A stretch of 7,065 nt of DNA from Nitrospirota bacterium (GCA_021838765.1 JAKCCY010000138.1:1-7065); one strand, 5' to 3'; counted from the stretch's first letter, positions 1 through 6,495 are shown. Program-made: numbers and translations. The notes: generated by a model from the letters alone, not told the origin.

Positions 1-42
1 TTTCTCCGATTCTCTCTTTGCGGCAACAGAATAATAGACTTC

Positions 43-126
43 ACTCATAACATATTCGAAAGAACTCATCTGCTAATACATCTCTTGAGGGAAAGACGAA
101 CCCACCTTTAAAACTCATACCATATT
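43..126. repeat. 14-base direct repeat pair, 70 bases apart
   Basis: ACTCATAACATATT at 43-56 recurs as ACTCATACCATATT at 113-126, with one mismatch in 14 bases. The start-to-start spacing is 70 bases, about 6.7 helical turns. A shorter partial copy (ACTCAT) lies at 64-69. The pair could be a binding site for a regulator upstream of the methyltransferase gene, a footprint of local duplication, or chance in AT-rich DNA. No family is recognised. Confidence 0.4.
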
Positions 127-162
127 GGATGAGACTGCCGCGTGATTGGCTTAGCTCTGGTG

Positions 163-171
163 TGTTATATT
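163..171 (+). promoter_or_regulatory. possible extended -10 promoter
   Basis: TGTTATATT at 163-171 has the form TG-n-TATATT, an extended -10 element one base from TATAAT. No good -35 hexamer lies at the usual distance; TTGGCT at 146-151 is too close, with a 14-base spacer. If active it would give a leader of roughly 110 bases before the methyltransferase start at 288. The call rests on motif resemblance only. Confidence 0.3.
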
Positions 172-275
172 GGGGAAAATCTGTTCACTGGTCTTTTCAG
201 ATCAAAGACGATAACCGATCCTGCCTGTTCCGGAAGCCCGAAGACCGCCTGATGGACTTTCAGGGATCCTCTTTC

Positions 276-280
276 AAGGA
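276..280 (+). promoter_or_regulatory. ribosome binding site that sets the methyltransferase start
   Basis: AAGGA lies 7 bases before the ATG at 288. The ATG at 129 and the ATG at 252 lack an equally well placed purine-rich site, and the protein from 288 onward looks like a complete methyltransferase. This site is the main reason for choosing 288. Confidence 0.65.
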
Positions 281-287
281 AGACGCC

Positions 288-872
288 ATGGCTCATGTTT
301 TCAATCCGGCACTTCTTCACCGACTCGATGACCCCAATCGTCTCGATTATCAAAACCCCCTGAAGCTGATCGAAAAAATGCACCCTCACCCCAACACTTC
401 CATGATGGACTTTGGGGCCGGTGCAGGATATTTTACCTTCCCCATTGCCAAATCTTTTCCTGAAAACAGTCCGGTCCATGTCATTGATATCCAGAAAGAA
501 ATGCTCGACCATCTGATCAAGAGAGCCAAAGACCAGGATCTGTCAGGAAGGATACAGCCTCATCTCCTTGAAACCTTCCCGCTTTCTGTTCCCGATGGCT
601 CTGTCGGTCTTGCCTGGATGGTCAATGTCTTCCATGAGATCGACGATCGAAAATCCGCCCTTTCAGAGATTTTCCGCATCCTCGCTCCGGGGGCATCCCT
701 TTTCATCGTTGACTGGAAACCGGAAGAAACGCCGATGGGACCGCCCCTTTCAGAACGCGTTCCAGAGGTTGAAATCATCACATCCCTTTTGGAGGCCGGT
801 TTTGCCCTGATCCGTTCCTGGGAAATCTATTCGATGCATCTGGTTGTCGAAGCCCAGAAGGGGCTGGCTTGA
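288..872 (+). CDS. class I SAM-dependent methyltransferase (methyltransferase domain 11/25 type)
   Basis: The 194-residue protein is a probable cytoplasmic methyltransferase of unknown substrate. Visible SAM-binding features are motif I DFGAGAGYF (residues 41-49), followed at the end of strand 2 by an acidic residue in VHVIDIQ (Asp67). VPDGSVGLAWMVNVFHEI (101-118) is the motif IV region, and LAPGASLFIVDW (132-143) is the usual post-motif turn and strand. The helix-rich start (residues 8-30, LLHRLDDPNR...) is typical of small UbiE-like stand-alone enzymes. The start at 288 is chosen for its AAGGA site and because upstream in-frame sequence adds nothing domain-like; starts at 252 (206 aa) or 129 (247 aa) remain possible. 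Its stop overlaps the start of the next gene (TTGA), so the two are probably translated together. The fold is firm; the substrate cannot be read from the sequence. Confidence 0.85.
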   Translation: MAHVFNPALLHRLDDPNRLDYQNPLKLIEKMHPHPNTSMMDFGAGAGYFTFPIAKSFPENSPVHVIDIQKEMLDHLIKRAKDQDLSGRIQPHLLETFPLSVPDGSVGLAWMVNVFHEIDDRKSALSEIFRILAPGASLFIVDWKPEETPMGPPLSERVPEVEIITSLLEAGFALIRSWEIYSMHLVVEAQKGLA

Positions 873-1255
873 AATTCGTCCCGCGAAACGGAAGAGATCT
901 TCTGGGAGACCTTCCCTGGCTTGGCCGAATGATCGACAAAGCCAGGATGATCAATGCCGGCTCTCCTGGAGACTACGAGTTTCCCTGCGGCATGGACTCG
1001 GAGCTTCTGAACCATCTGAGGATCTCTCCCGGGGACTTTCTCGACCTCGTTAAAAATGCCGACACTCAAAACGGATATAATGGAGAGGCGGCTTTTCCTG
1101 ATAATATCGATACCGCCGTCCTGGATGCGCTGTCCCTCCGGACACCTCCCACCGGAGAATCCGGTGGAGGGCGAAACGACCGTTTTTTCACTTCGGTTTT
1201 CCTTGTCAGAAACAGCAGGCTTTTAAACCAGCTCGAAACGGAAGAATCCGGATAA
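869..1255 (+). CDS. DUF5069-family small protein
   Basis: The 128-residue protein resembles the DUF5069 family, as I remember its signatures: a short N-terminal segment followed by WLGRMIDKAR (17-26), GDYEFPCGMDSELLNHL (34-50), then an ISPGDFLDLV helix (52-61). No biochemical role is established for that family that I can state. The start is a TTG overlapping the upstream TGA (TTGA at 869-872), with AAGGGG at 858-863 five bases before it; no in-frame ATG lies early enough to keep the conserved part. It is almost certainly co-transcribed and coupled with the methyltransferase. The tail after about residue 90 (TPPTGESGGGRN...) is low-complexity. It is encoded just past a strong GC-rich hairpin at 1149-1167 and does not look like the conserved core, so a frameshift or a divergent tail is possible. 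Family assignment is from memory of motifs, not a search. Confidence 0.72.
   Translation: MKFVPRNGRDLLGDLPWLGRMIDKARMINAGSPGDYEFPCGMDSELLNHLRISPGDFLDLVKNADTQNGYNGEAAFPDNIDTAVLDALSLRTPPTGESGGGRNDRFFTSVFLVRNSRLLNQLETEESG
1149..1167 (+). other. GC-rich inverted repeat inside the DUF5069 gene
   Basis: CCACCGG (1149-1155) and CCGGTGG (1161-1167) form a perfect 7-bp stem with a 5-base AGAAT loop. A T6 run follows only 15 bases later (1183-1188), so this is not a canonical intrinsic terminator. It sits exactly where the conserved protein core gives way to a low-complexity tail. Confidence 0.45.
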
Positions 1256-1286
1256 CAGCCTCCGGGTTCTGACTCTATATATTTTC

Positions 1287-1322
1287 TCCCGGGAACATCA
1301 CTGATCCCGGGATGCCCCTTTT
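1287..1322 (+). terminator. hairpin between DUF5069 gene and miaB, possible weak terminator
   Basis: TCCCGGGA occurs at 1287-1294 and again at 1305-1312 around a 10-base loop. The octamer is itself palindromic, so the two copies can pair with each other (8-bp stem) and also read as direct repeats. CCCCTTTT follows at 1315-1322. The T-run is short and does not start right after the stem, so termination would be weak. It marks the boundary between the two transcription groups. A binding site for a dimeric regulator is an alternative reading. Confidence 0.35.
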
Positions 1323-1343
1323 AATACGAAGGAATCACTCGAG

Positions 1344-2738
1344 ATGATCGGAAAAGACAGCACCACGCCCAAAGAGGGAAAAACATTTTTTATCCGGACA
1401 TTCGGTTGCCAGATGAATGTCCATGATTCAGAGCGCATGTCGGGTCTCATGTCGGAGGCGGGATACACTCCGGTATCCGAGCCATCCGACGCATCGGTCA
1501 TTCTGGTCAACACCTGTACGGTGAGAGACAAGGCGGACCAGAAGGCGCTCTCCGACATCGGAAGGCTCCGATCGGTGGCCGAGGATGGCCATTCCCGCCA
1601 CCTTGTGATCACCGGATGCATGGCCGAGCGGGAAGGCAAAGAGCTTTTCCGAATGGTTCCCGATGTTGACCTGGTCATGGGACCTTCCCAGATCAGAAAC
1701 CTGATCCCCCTTCTTGAAAAAGTGGAAAAGGGATCCCATCGGGTTATGGGACGGGATCTCCCCCCGGCGCCTCCGACGACCCCTCCTGCGACAAGACCTC
1801 CAGGCATCATGGCCTATGTGACCATCCAGGAGGGTTGCGACAAGTCCTGCGCCTATTGTGTCGTTCCTGCCACAAGAGGCCCCGAGATCAGCCGTACGAT
1901 TACGGACATCAAAAAAGAGGTGGAGCAGCTCGTGAAAGACGGCTATCGGGAAATCACCCTGCTCGGACAAAACGTGAACGCCTTCGGGATCAAGGAAGGA
2001 ACCTCCCTTGCCAACCTGATGCGGGCTCTTGACGAAGTCGACGGGCTTTCCCGCATCCGCTTCACCACGAGCCACCCGAGGGACATGTCGCTTGATCTCA
2101 TCCGGGCAATGAAGGATGTCAAGAAAGTCATGCCGCATTTTCATCTTCCGATGCAGTCGGGATCCGACTCCGTTCTTGCCCGGATGAACCGCGGCTATAC
2201 CCGAAGAGAATTTGCCGGATGGATCGACCTTCTCAGGCGGGAAATCCCGGGAATTGCCATTACCACCGACCTGATTGTCGGCTATGTGGGAGAAACACAG
2301 GAAGAGTTCGAGGAAACGCTCTCGGCGGTGGAGGAGTTCTCTTTCGATGGAGCCTTTTCGTTCATTTACTCTCCGAGACCATCCACCCCGGCTGAAAAAC
2401 TCGAAGGGACACCGCCCAGGGAGGTCTCGGTCGAAAGGCTCAATCGCCTTCAGAAGAGGATCGAAGAGCTTGTTCACGAAAAAAACAGCGCCCATATCGG
2501 CCAGATCATCTCGATCCTGGTCGATCGCTCGGACCCGGAGACCGGAGCGGTGTTCGGACGGGCACCCTGGTTCCAGAATGTCCGTGCCCAGCCTTCCTTC
2601 ACCTGGGAAGGTTCCTCGGTCCGGGAGCTTCTTCCCTCCCAGGGATCGATCGCACGGGTCAGGGTCACGGAAACAACCCGGTCCGGGTTCAAGGGCGAGT
2701 GGGTTACGGAGCTTATGGCGGGTCTTTCCTCTCCATGA
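1344..2738 (+). CDS. miaB: tRNA-2-methylthio-N6-dimethylallyladenosine(37) synthase MiaB
   Basis: The protein is a radical-SAM methylthiotransferase that adds the methylthio group to i6A37 of tRNAs reading UNN codons. At 464 residues it has the normal MiaB length and all three domains. The N-terminal MTTase domain has FGCQMN (Cys22), NTCTVR (Cys58) and ITGCMAER (Cys92), the three ligands of the auxiliary [4Fe-4S] cluster. The radical-SAM core has the CxxxCxxC motif in GCDKSCAYC (Cys165, Cys169, Cys172). YSPRPSTPA (342-350) closely matches the MiaB-type YSPRPGTPA motif, and a C-terminal TRAM domain occupies roughly 383-458. A proline-rich linker (PPAPPTTPP, 140-148) joins the first two domains and is longer than usual. 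GAAGGA at 1328-1333 lies 10 bases before the ATG. The stop overlaps the lptF start (ATGA). MtaB and RimO are the nearest alternatives, but FGCQMN and the overall pattern favour MiaB. Confidence 0.95.
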   Translation: MIGKDSTTPKEGKTFFIRTFGCQMNVHDSERMSGLMSEAGYTPVSEPSDASVILVNTCTVRDKADQKALSDIGRLRSVAEDGHSRHLVITGCMAEREGKELFRMVPDVDLVMGPSQIRNLIPLLEKVEKGSHRVMGRDLPPAPPTTPPATRPPGIMAYVTIQEGCDKSCAYCVVPATRGPEISRTITDIKKEVEQLVKDGYREITLLGQNVNAFGIKEGTSLANLMRALDEVDGLSRIRFTTSHPRDMSLDLIRAMKDVKKVMPHFHLPMQSGSDSVLARMNRGYTRREFAGWIDLLRREIPGIAITTDLIVGYVGETQEEFEETLSAVEEFSFDGAFSFIYSPRPSTPAEKLEGTPPREVSVERLNRLQKRIEELVHEKNSAHIGQIISILVDRSDPETGAVFGRAPWFQNVRAQPSFTWEGSSVRELLPSQGSIARVRVTETTRSGFKGEWVTELMAGLSSP

Positions 2739-3868
2739 AAATTCTTTCCCGCTATATTTTCAGGGAGCTGATCCCTCCCTTCATCATCGGTCTGTTCATC
2801 CTGGTGGTCCTGATCCTGACCCAGCAGACCCTTCTGATCATGAACCTTCTCGTCAACAAGGGACTTTCTCCCGGAACAGTGGCAAGACTGATCCTTTCGA
2901 TCTTTCCCCAGTTTCTGACGATGATCATCCCTGTTTCTGTCCTTGCGGCCTCGACGGCCGTTTTTCACCGGCTGGCCTCCGATGGCGAAATCATCGCCAT
3001 CAAGGCCTCGGGAATCGGCATCTCCCGTCTGATCGCTCCCCTGGCTCTTTTCGCCCTGATCGGATTCGGCGCAAGCCTTTCGATGTCGATGAAAGCCATG
3101 GAGACCCAGGGCATGTCCCTTCAGGATATGCTTTTGACCGTCCTCCAGAAGAAACTCTCGCTCGGCATCAAGCCTCAGTCGTTTAACAACTTCATGAACA
3201 AATTCGTGATCTATGTCGACCGGATGCCGACCTTTTCCACGATGAACGGGATTTTCATCTATGAAAAACCAGCAGGAAAGGACGATACCGGATCGGTCAT
3301 CATCGCGAAGGAAGGACATCTCGAAAACGAGATCAATCCACCGGGACTCAGGCTCAAACTGACATCGGGCACGCTTTACCGCGAAGGCACCTACCAGCAG
3401 TTCGTCCGCTTCGATTCCTACGATCTGACCATTCTGGGATCCATCCCCAAGGGGAGGTCCAGCCATATCCCGACCATTTCCGAGCTTCAAAAAAAGATCA
3501 GGGAATCGAAGAACCCCAAATCGGACGATCTCCGGCAACTCGAAGATCGGTACAAGAACTATACCTACCCTTTTTCCTGCATTATCTTTGCCTTCATGGG
3601 CATCCCCTTCGGGATTTATGCAAAGCGCTCCGGAAAGCTGTCGGGGTTTGTTTTTGCGACCACTTCGGTGATTGTTTTCTATATGCTCAATACCATCGAT
3701 GATCTTTTGGTGGCCAGAAAGCTTCTCCCTCCCCTGATCGCTTCACTGATTCCCGATCTTGTCCTCGGTTCGGTCATGGTGTTTCTGCTGGTTCTGGTCT
3801 TCCGGGAAATCGAGATTCCTCAACTGACTCTTCCCAAATTCCGGTTCGGAAAAAAGGTTGTGTCGTGA
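2735..3868 (+). CDS. lptF: LPS export ABC transporter permease LptF
   Basis: The protein is one of the two membrane subunits of the LptB2FG complex, which extracts lipopolysaccharide from the inner membrane and feeds it to the periplasmic Lpt bridge. The 377 residues show the YjgP/YjgQ family layout. Three N-terminal membrane segments lie at about 14-36, 56-77 and 98-118. A periplasmic beta-jellyroll-like domain (about 120-270) follows, then three C-terminal segments at about 276-295, 303-320 and 335-356. The cytoplasmic turn DGEIIAIKASGIG (83-95) after TM2 is the characteristic coupling-helix region that contacts LptB. The start MKILSRYIFREL is typical for the family. It overlaps the miaB stop as ATGA, and no strong ribosome site is seen, so coupled translation is likely. 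An in-frame GTG at 2699 is less likely. LptF rather than LptG is assigned by its first position in the usual lptF-lptG order. Confidence 0.9.
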   Translation: MKILSRYIFRELIPPFIIGLFILVVLILTQQTLLIMNLLVNKGLSPGTVARLILSIFPQFLTMIIPVSVLAASTAVFHRLASDGEIIAIKASGIGISRLIAPLALFALIGFGASLSMSMKAMETQGMSLQDMLLTVLQKKLSLGIKPQSFNNFMNKFVIYVDRMPTFSTMNGIFIYEKPAGKDDTGSVIIAKEGHLENEINPPGLRLKLTSGTLYREGTYQQFVRFDSYDLTILGSIPKGRSSHIPTISELQKKIRESKNPKSDDLRQLEDRYKNYTYPFSCIIFAFMGIPFGIYAKRSGKLSGFVFATTSVIVFYMLNTIDDLLVARKLLPPLIASLIPDLVLGSVMVFLLVLVFREIEIPQLTLPKFRFGKKVVS

Positions 3869-4953
3869 CCATCCTTTCAAGGTACATCGCATCCGAGCTT
3901 TTCAAGATCTTTCTGATCAGCGCTGTTTCCCTGGAAGCGATTTATGGCGTGATCGATTCAGTCGAAAAGCTCAAGGACTTTTTCAGCCACCATGCCCCCC
4001 TTGCAACCATCGGGCTGTACTTTGCCTATCGTTTTGTCGAAGTCGGGTTCCGGGTCCTTCCCATGGCAGGACTTCTCTCGACGATCCTGACACTGGGGAT
4101 CCTTTCAAAGAACCATGAGCTCACCGCCATCAGAGCTTCGGGAATCAGCCTGATCAGGGCCACGAAGCCCTTCCTTCTTCTTGGCGTCCTGATCACCTTC
4201 CTGGAAATAGGCCTGAACTACACATTCATTCCATCCGCCTATACCCACACCGACTACATCAAGGATGTCCTGATCGACCAGGGTGGAAAACAATCCTCCC
4301 AAAGCATCCTTAAAGATCTCTGGATCCGCTCGGGCGACCGGTTCCTTTTCCACACGATGTCCGTCGAAGCGGGGGGGACGAATCTTTTTGGAGTGACGCA
4401 GTATGAAATCACAAAAGATTTTCACCTGACAAAAACGATTTCCGCACCAAAGGTTTTCTGGACAGAAAATCATTGGGAGTTTGTCAACGGAATCGCCACC
4501 CGGATGAATCCCGACGGCTCTCTTAAAAAAACCGCCTTTCAGAGAATGCGGGCCCCGCTTGACCGGCGCCCGGAGGATTTTTCCTATCAAAGCGTCCGGA
4601 TTTCACGGATGACCTATCCGGAGCTTGTGGAAACAATCCATGTCCTGAAAGACAGCCAGCTTCCGGTCATCCGTTTTCAGACGGTGAAGGACGGTCTTGT
4701 GGCTTTTCCAGTCGCTTCCTTCTTGATGGTTCTTCTCGCAATTCCCTTTGGCATCAGGGAGGGGCGCCAGGTCGGGATCGCCAAGGGCTTTGGCCTGAGC
4801 CTGATGTTCTCCCTTTCCTACTGGGTCATCTATTCTTTGGGTATTTCCCTGGGCAGAGGCGGTGTCATCGCTCCCTGGCTCGGGGCATGGTTTGCCAATA
4901 TCATTGTCTTTTCCGTCGCTTTTGTCCTGTATCTCATGATCAACAGGACATAG
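3865..4953 (+). CDS. lptG: LPS export ABC transporter permease LptG
   Basis: The protein is the partner of LptF in the LptB2FG exporter. The 362 residues repeat the family architecture: membrane segments at about 12-30, 62-80 and 100-118, a periplasmic domain of roughly 120-270, and segments at about 277-297, 306-327 and 335-358. The coupling motif NHELTAIRASGISL (83-96) follows TM2, as in LptF's EIIAIKASGIG. LAIPFGIREGR (291-301) matches the MGIPFGIYAKRSG position in LptF. The start is GTG in a GTGA overlap with the lptF stop, with AAAAAGG at 3851-3857 seven bases upstream. The ATP-binding subunit LptB is not in this window; in many genomes it is encoded elsewhere. The family is sure; the F/G distinction rests mainly on gene order. 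Confidence 0.9.
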   Translation: MTILSRYIASELFKIFLISAVSLEAIYGVIDSVEKLKDFFSHHAPLATIGLYFAYRFVEVGFRVLPMAGLLSTILTLGILSKNHELTAIRASGISLIRATKPFLLLGVLITFLEIGLNYTFIPSAYTHTDYIKDVLIDQGGKQSSQSILKDLWIRSGDRFLFHTMSVEAGGTNLFGVTQYEITKDFHLTKTISAPKVFWTENHWEFVNGIATRMNPDGSLKKTAFQRMRAPLDRRPEDFSYQSVRISRMTYPELVETIHVLKDSQLPVIRFQTVKDGLVAFPVASFLMVLLAIPFGIREGRQVGIAKGFGLSLMFSLSYWVIYSLGISLGRGGVIAPWLGAWFANIIVFSVAFVLYLMINRT

Positions 4954-4985
4954 GACCCAGACATTTTAATATTGAGAGAAACAGC

Positions 4986-4993
4986 AAGGAGAG
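4986..4993 (+). promoter_or_regulatory. strong ribosome binding site of hemH
   Basis: AAGGAGAG at 4986-4993, just before the ATG at 4997, is the best Shine-Dalgarno match in the window. hemH is thus given independent translation initiation, unlike lptF and lptG, which rely on overlaps. The 43-base gap before it is AT-rich (TTTTAATATTGA at 4965-4976) and might hold a weak internal promoter, but no clear -35/-10 pair is seen. Confidence 0.65.
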
Positions 4994-4996
4994 AAA

Positions 4997-6091
4997 ATGA
5001 CCTATTCCCACGACCATCAATCAAAACATCAGAACACCCCTCCGCCGGGATCAAGGGTTGGAGTCCTTCTTTTCAATCTGGGGGGACCGGAGACTCTTGA
5101 TGATGTCTATCCGTTTCTCTTGAACCTTTTCTCCGATCCCGAGATCTTCCGGGTTCCCCGGATCCTTCAGCCCCTGATTGCCCGGATCGTTGCCAGACGG
5201 AGAGCACCCACCAGCCGATCTTATTATTCCCAGATCGGAGGGGGATCCCCTCTCCGAAGGATCACCAATGATCAGGCCCTCTCTCTCGAAAAGCATCTCA
5301 ATTCCGGGCAATCGGGAAGACAGTACAAAGTTGCCGTTGCGATGAGATACGCTCCGCCCAGAATCGAAGAAGCTCTCGTGGCCCTTGACGATTTCCGGCC
5401 TGACCATCTTCTCTTTCTCCCGCTGTATCCGCAACGATCCAAAACGACGACCAGATCATCGTTTATCGAAGCGCTGGATCGTATCGCCAAGGGGTTTCCC
5501 CGGCTCGCAGCCCTTCCAAGAACGGTCATCCCGGCCTATCCCGTCGAAAGCAACTATATAGCCGCTCTTTCGGGAACCATTGCTGAAAAGATCCTGGAGG
5601 TTCCGGAAGATGAGGGGGCGACGATTCTGTTTTCCGCTCACGGCATCCCGGAGTTCATGGTCACCAAAGAGGGAGACCCATATCAAAAAGATACGGAAAG
5701 CACCTGCCAGGCGGCAGAGACTTATCTTCGCCGGCAGTTTCCCCACAGGAAGCTTGTTTTTTCATTGGCTTACCAGAGCCGTGTGGGGCCGCTCAAGTGG
5801 CTTGGACCGGAAACCCGGTCGACGATTGTTTCTCTTGCCGACAACGGTACATCCAACCTGATTCTGGTTCCGGTCAGTTTTGTATCAGACCATCAGGAAA
5901 CTCTTTACGAGATGGACATCCTTTACAGGGACCTCGCATCGACGCTCCCTCTCAAGAGGTTCCTGCGAGCCCCCGCCCTCAACACCAGAGCTGATTTCAT
6001 TTCAGGACTTCAGATTCTGGCAACATCGGCGCTCTCCGGAGAAAAAACTTCATGTCAGGATTGTTCCTGCAACTGCGGAGCATGCCCTTGA
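4997..6091 (+). CDS. hemH: ferrochelatase HemH with C-terminal cysteine cluster
   Basis: The enzyme inserts Fe2+ into protoporphyrin IX (or into coproporphyrin III in the alternative pathway), the terminal metallation step of heme synthesis. At 364 residues it is full-length. The N-terminal GVLLFNLGGPETLDDVYPFL (22-41) and YSQIGGGSPL (77-86) are classic family motifs. FSAHGIPEF carries the active-site His215. SFVSDHQETLYEMD carries His299 and Glu301, which match human H341 and E343, and Glu305. The C-terminus CQDCSCNCGACP holds five cysteines (353, 356, 358, 360, 363), a plausible [2Fe-2S] ligand set like those known in some bacterial and animal ferrochelatases, though the spacing here was not matched to a known one. 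The first ~18 residues (His-, Gln- and Pro-rich) precede the domain. The last 455 bases are duplicated downstream (6501-6955). The strong ribosome site fixes the start. It is probably in one transcript with miaB-lptF-lptG. Confidence 0.95.
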   Translation: MTYSHDHQSKHQNTPPPGSRVGVLLFNLGGPETLDDVYPFLLNLFSDPEIFRVPRILQPLIARIVARRRAPTSRSYYSQIGGGSPLRRITNDQALSLEKHLNSGQSGRQYKVAVAMRYAPPRIEEALVALDDFRPDHLLFLPLYPQRSKTTTRSSFIEALDRIAKGFPRLAALPRTVIPAYPVESNYIAALSGTIAEKILEVPEDEGATILFSAHGIPEFMVTKEGDPYQKDTESTCQAAETYLRRQFPHRKLVFSLAYQSRVGPLKWLGPETRSTIVSLADNGTSNLILVPVSFVSDHQETLYEMDILYRDLASTLPLKRFLRAPALNTRADFISGLQILATSALSGEKTSCQDCSCNCGACP

Positions 6092-6092
6092 A
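5638..6092 (+). repeat. direct repeat, copy 1: 3' end of hemH
   Basis: This copy comprises codons from His215 to the stop of the intact hemH. It is repeated with a constant offset of 863 bases and no insertion or deletion at 6501-6955. By hand count there are about 37 differences in 455 bases (about 92% identity): about 13 in 5638-5940 and about 24 in 5941-6092. Similarity ends one base after the stop codon on the right. On the left it fades over a few bases (TTCTG and TCC also match upstream of the perfect part). Confidence 0.95.
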
Positions 6093-6150
6093 GATTTTCC
6101 ATCATGCTTCTCCCCGCAGTGAACGGCGAGAGCCTCAAGGCGCAGTCAGG

Positions 6151-6477
6151 ATGAACAGGTGGTTTAACAGAATCATGATTGGAGCAAGTGTTCTTGTTTT
6201 GAGTGGGGCGGCCTGGGAAAAACCCGTGGTCGAGATCATTGCCCCCAAAAACGGTGGAGTGGTCGGGAAACATGTTTTGGTCAAATACGCATTCCATCAC
6301 GAGTGGCGGGCCGACCATGTCCATATTTTTGTGGATGGAAACTTCCTGATGTCAACACACAAAAACCCCCTCACCTTAACACTCGACAAAGGCGTTCACA
6401 CCATCATGCTGCAAGCCGTAACAGTCCATCACAATCTGCTCAAGGCCAGAGGTTCGGTTGATGTCACCGTCAAGTGA
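6151..6477 (+). CDS. small putative secreted histidine-rich protein, function unknown
   Basis: This is a 108-residue protein I do not recognise with certainty. The start MNRWFNRIMIGASVLVLSGAAW has the basic-hydrophobic pattern of a Sec signal peptide, with likely cleavage near residue 21 or 22. The mature part begins VVEIIAPKNGGVVG, and with DHVHIFVDG (55-63), LDKGVHTIML (78-87) and the closing GSVDVTVK it resembles small periplasmic Ig-like beta-sandwich proteins. Nine histidines lie in the ~86-residue mature region (41, 49, 50, 56, 58, 70, 83, 93, 94), which suggests but does not prove metal or heme binding. The ATG at 6151 is preferred; AAGG at 6137-6140 is a modest ribosome site. An in-frame ATG at 6052 would overlap hemH and bury the signal peptide. 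The gene sits between intact hemH and the hemH fragment, starting 59 bases after the hemH stop. Confidence 0.65.
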   Translation: MNRWFNRIMIGASVLVLSGAAWEKPVVEIIAPKNGGVVGKHVLVKYAFHHEWRADHVHIFVDGNFLMSTHKNPLTLTLDKGVHTIMLQAVTVHHNLLKARGSVDVTVK

Positions 6478-6495
6478 TAAAAGTGTGTTCTGACA

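Larger units (their letters stand above)
1..287. other. AT-richer leader region, no supported gene
   Basis: The first ~130 bases are clearly more AT-rich than the genes that follow, and I see no convincing coding region, tRNA or CRISPR repeat here. An open frame runs from an ATG at 129 into the methyltransferase. Its first 53 codons (for example the stretch beginning MRLPRDWL) do not look like part of a methyltransferase fold, and a better start lies at 288. The region is therefore treated as the 5' flank and probable promoter region of the methyltransferase / DUF5069 pair. It contains a 14-base imperfect direct repeat (43-56 and 113-126) and a possible extended -10 promoter near 163-171. Confidence 0.55.

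Noticed and set aside
129..287. Methyltransferase N-terminal extension from ATG 129 or ATG 252
   Set aside because: The extension has no domain character, and the ATG at 288 has a well-placed AAGGA and begins the expected protein.
1428..2495. Long minus-strand open frame (355 codons) opposite miaB
   Set aside because: It lies wholly antisense to a clear MiaB with all motifs. Its translation shows no domain, and such frames arise from the codon pattern of the + strand gene.
2474..3538. Long minus-strand open frame (354 codons) opposite the miaB end and lptF
   Set aside because: It is very rich in charged residues (Asp, Gly, Arg, Gln), with no recognisable fold, and is antisense to well-supported genes.
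6052..6150. Longer start of the small secreted-protein gene at ATG 6052
   Set aside because: It would overlap the hemH end by 40 bases in another frame and place an unlikely 33-residue extension before a good signal peptide. The ATG at 6151 is preferred.
6092..6150. Terminator between hemH and the secreted-protein gene (imperfect CTCCCCG / CGGCGAG pairing at about 6108-6129)
   Set aside because: The stem is interrupted and no T-run follows.
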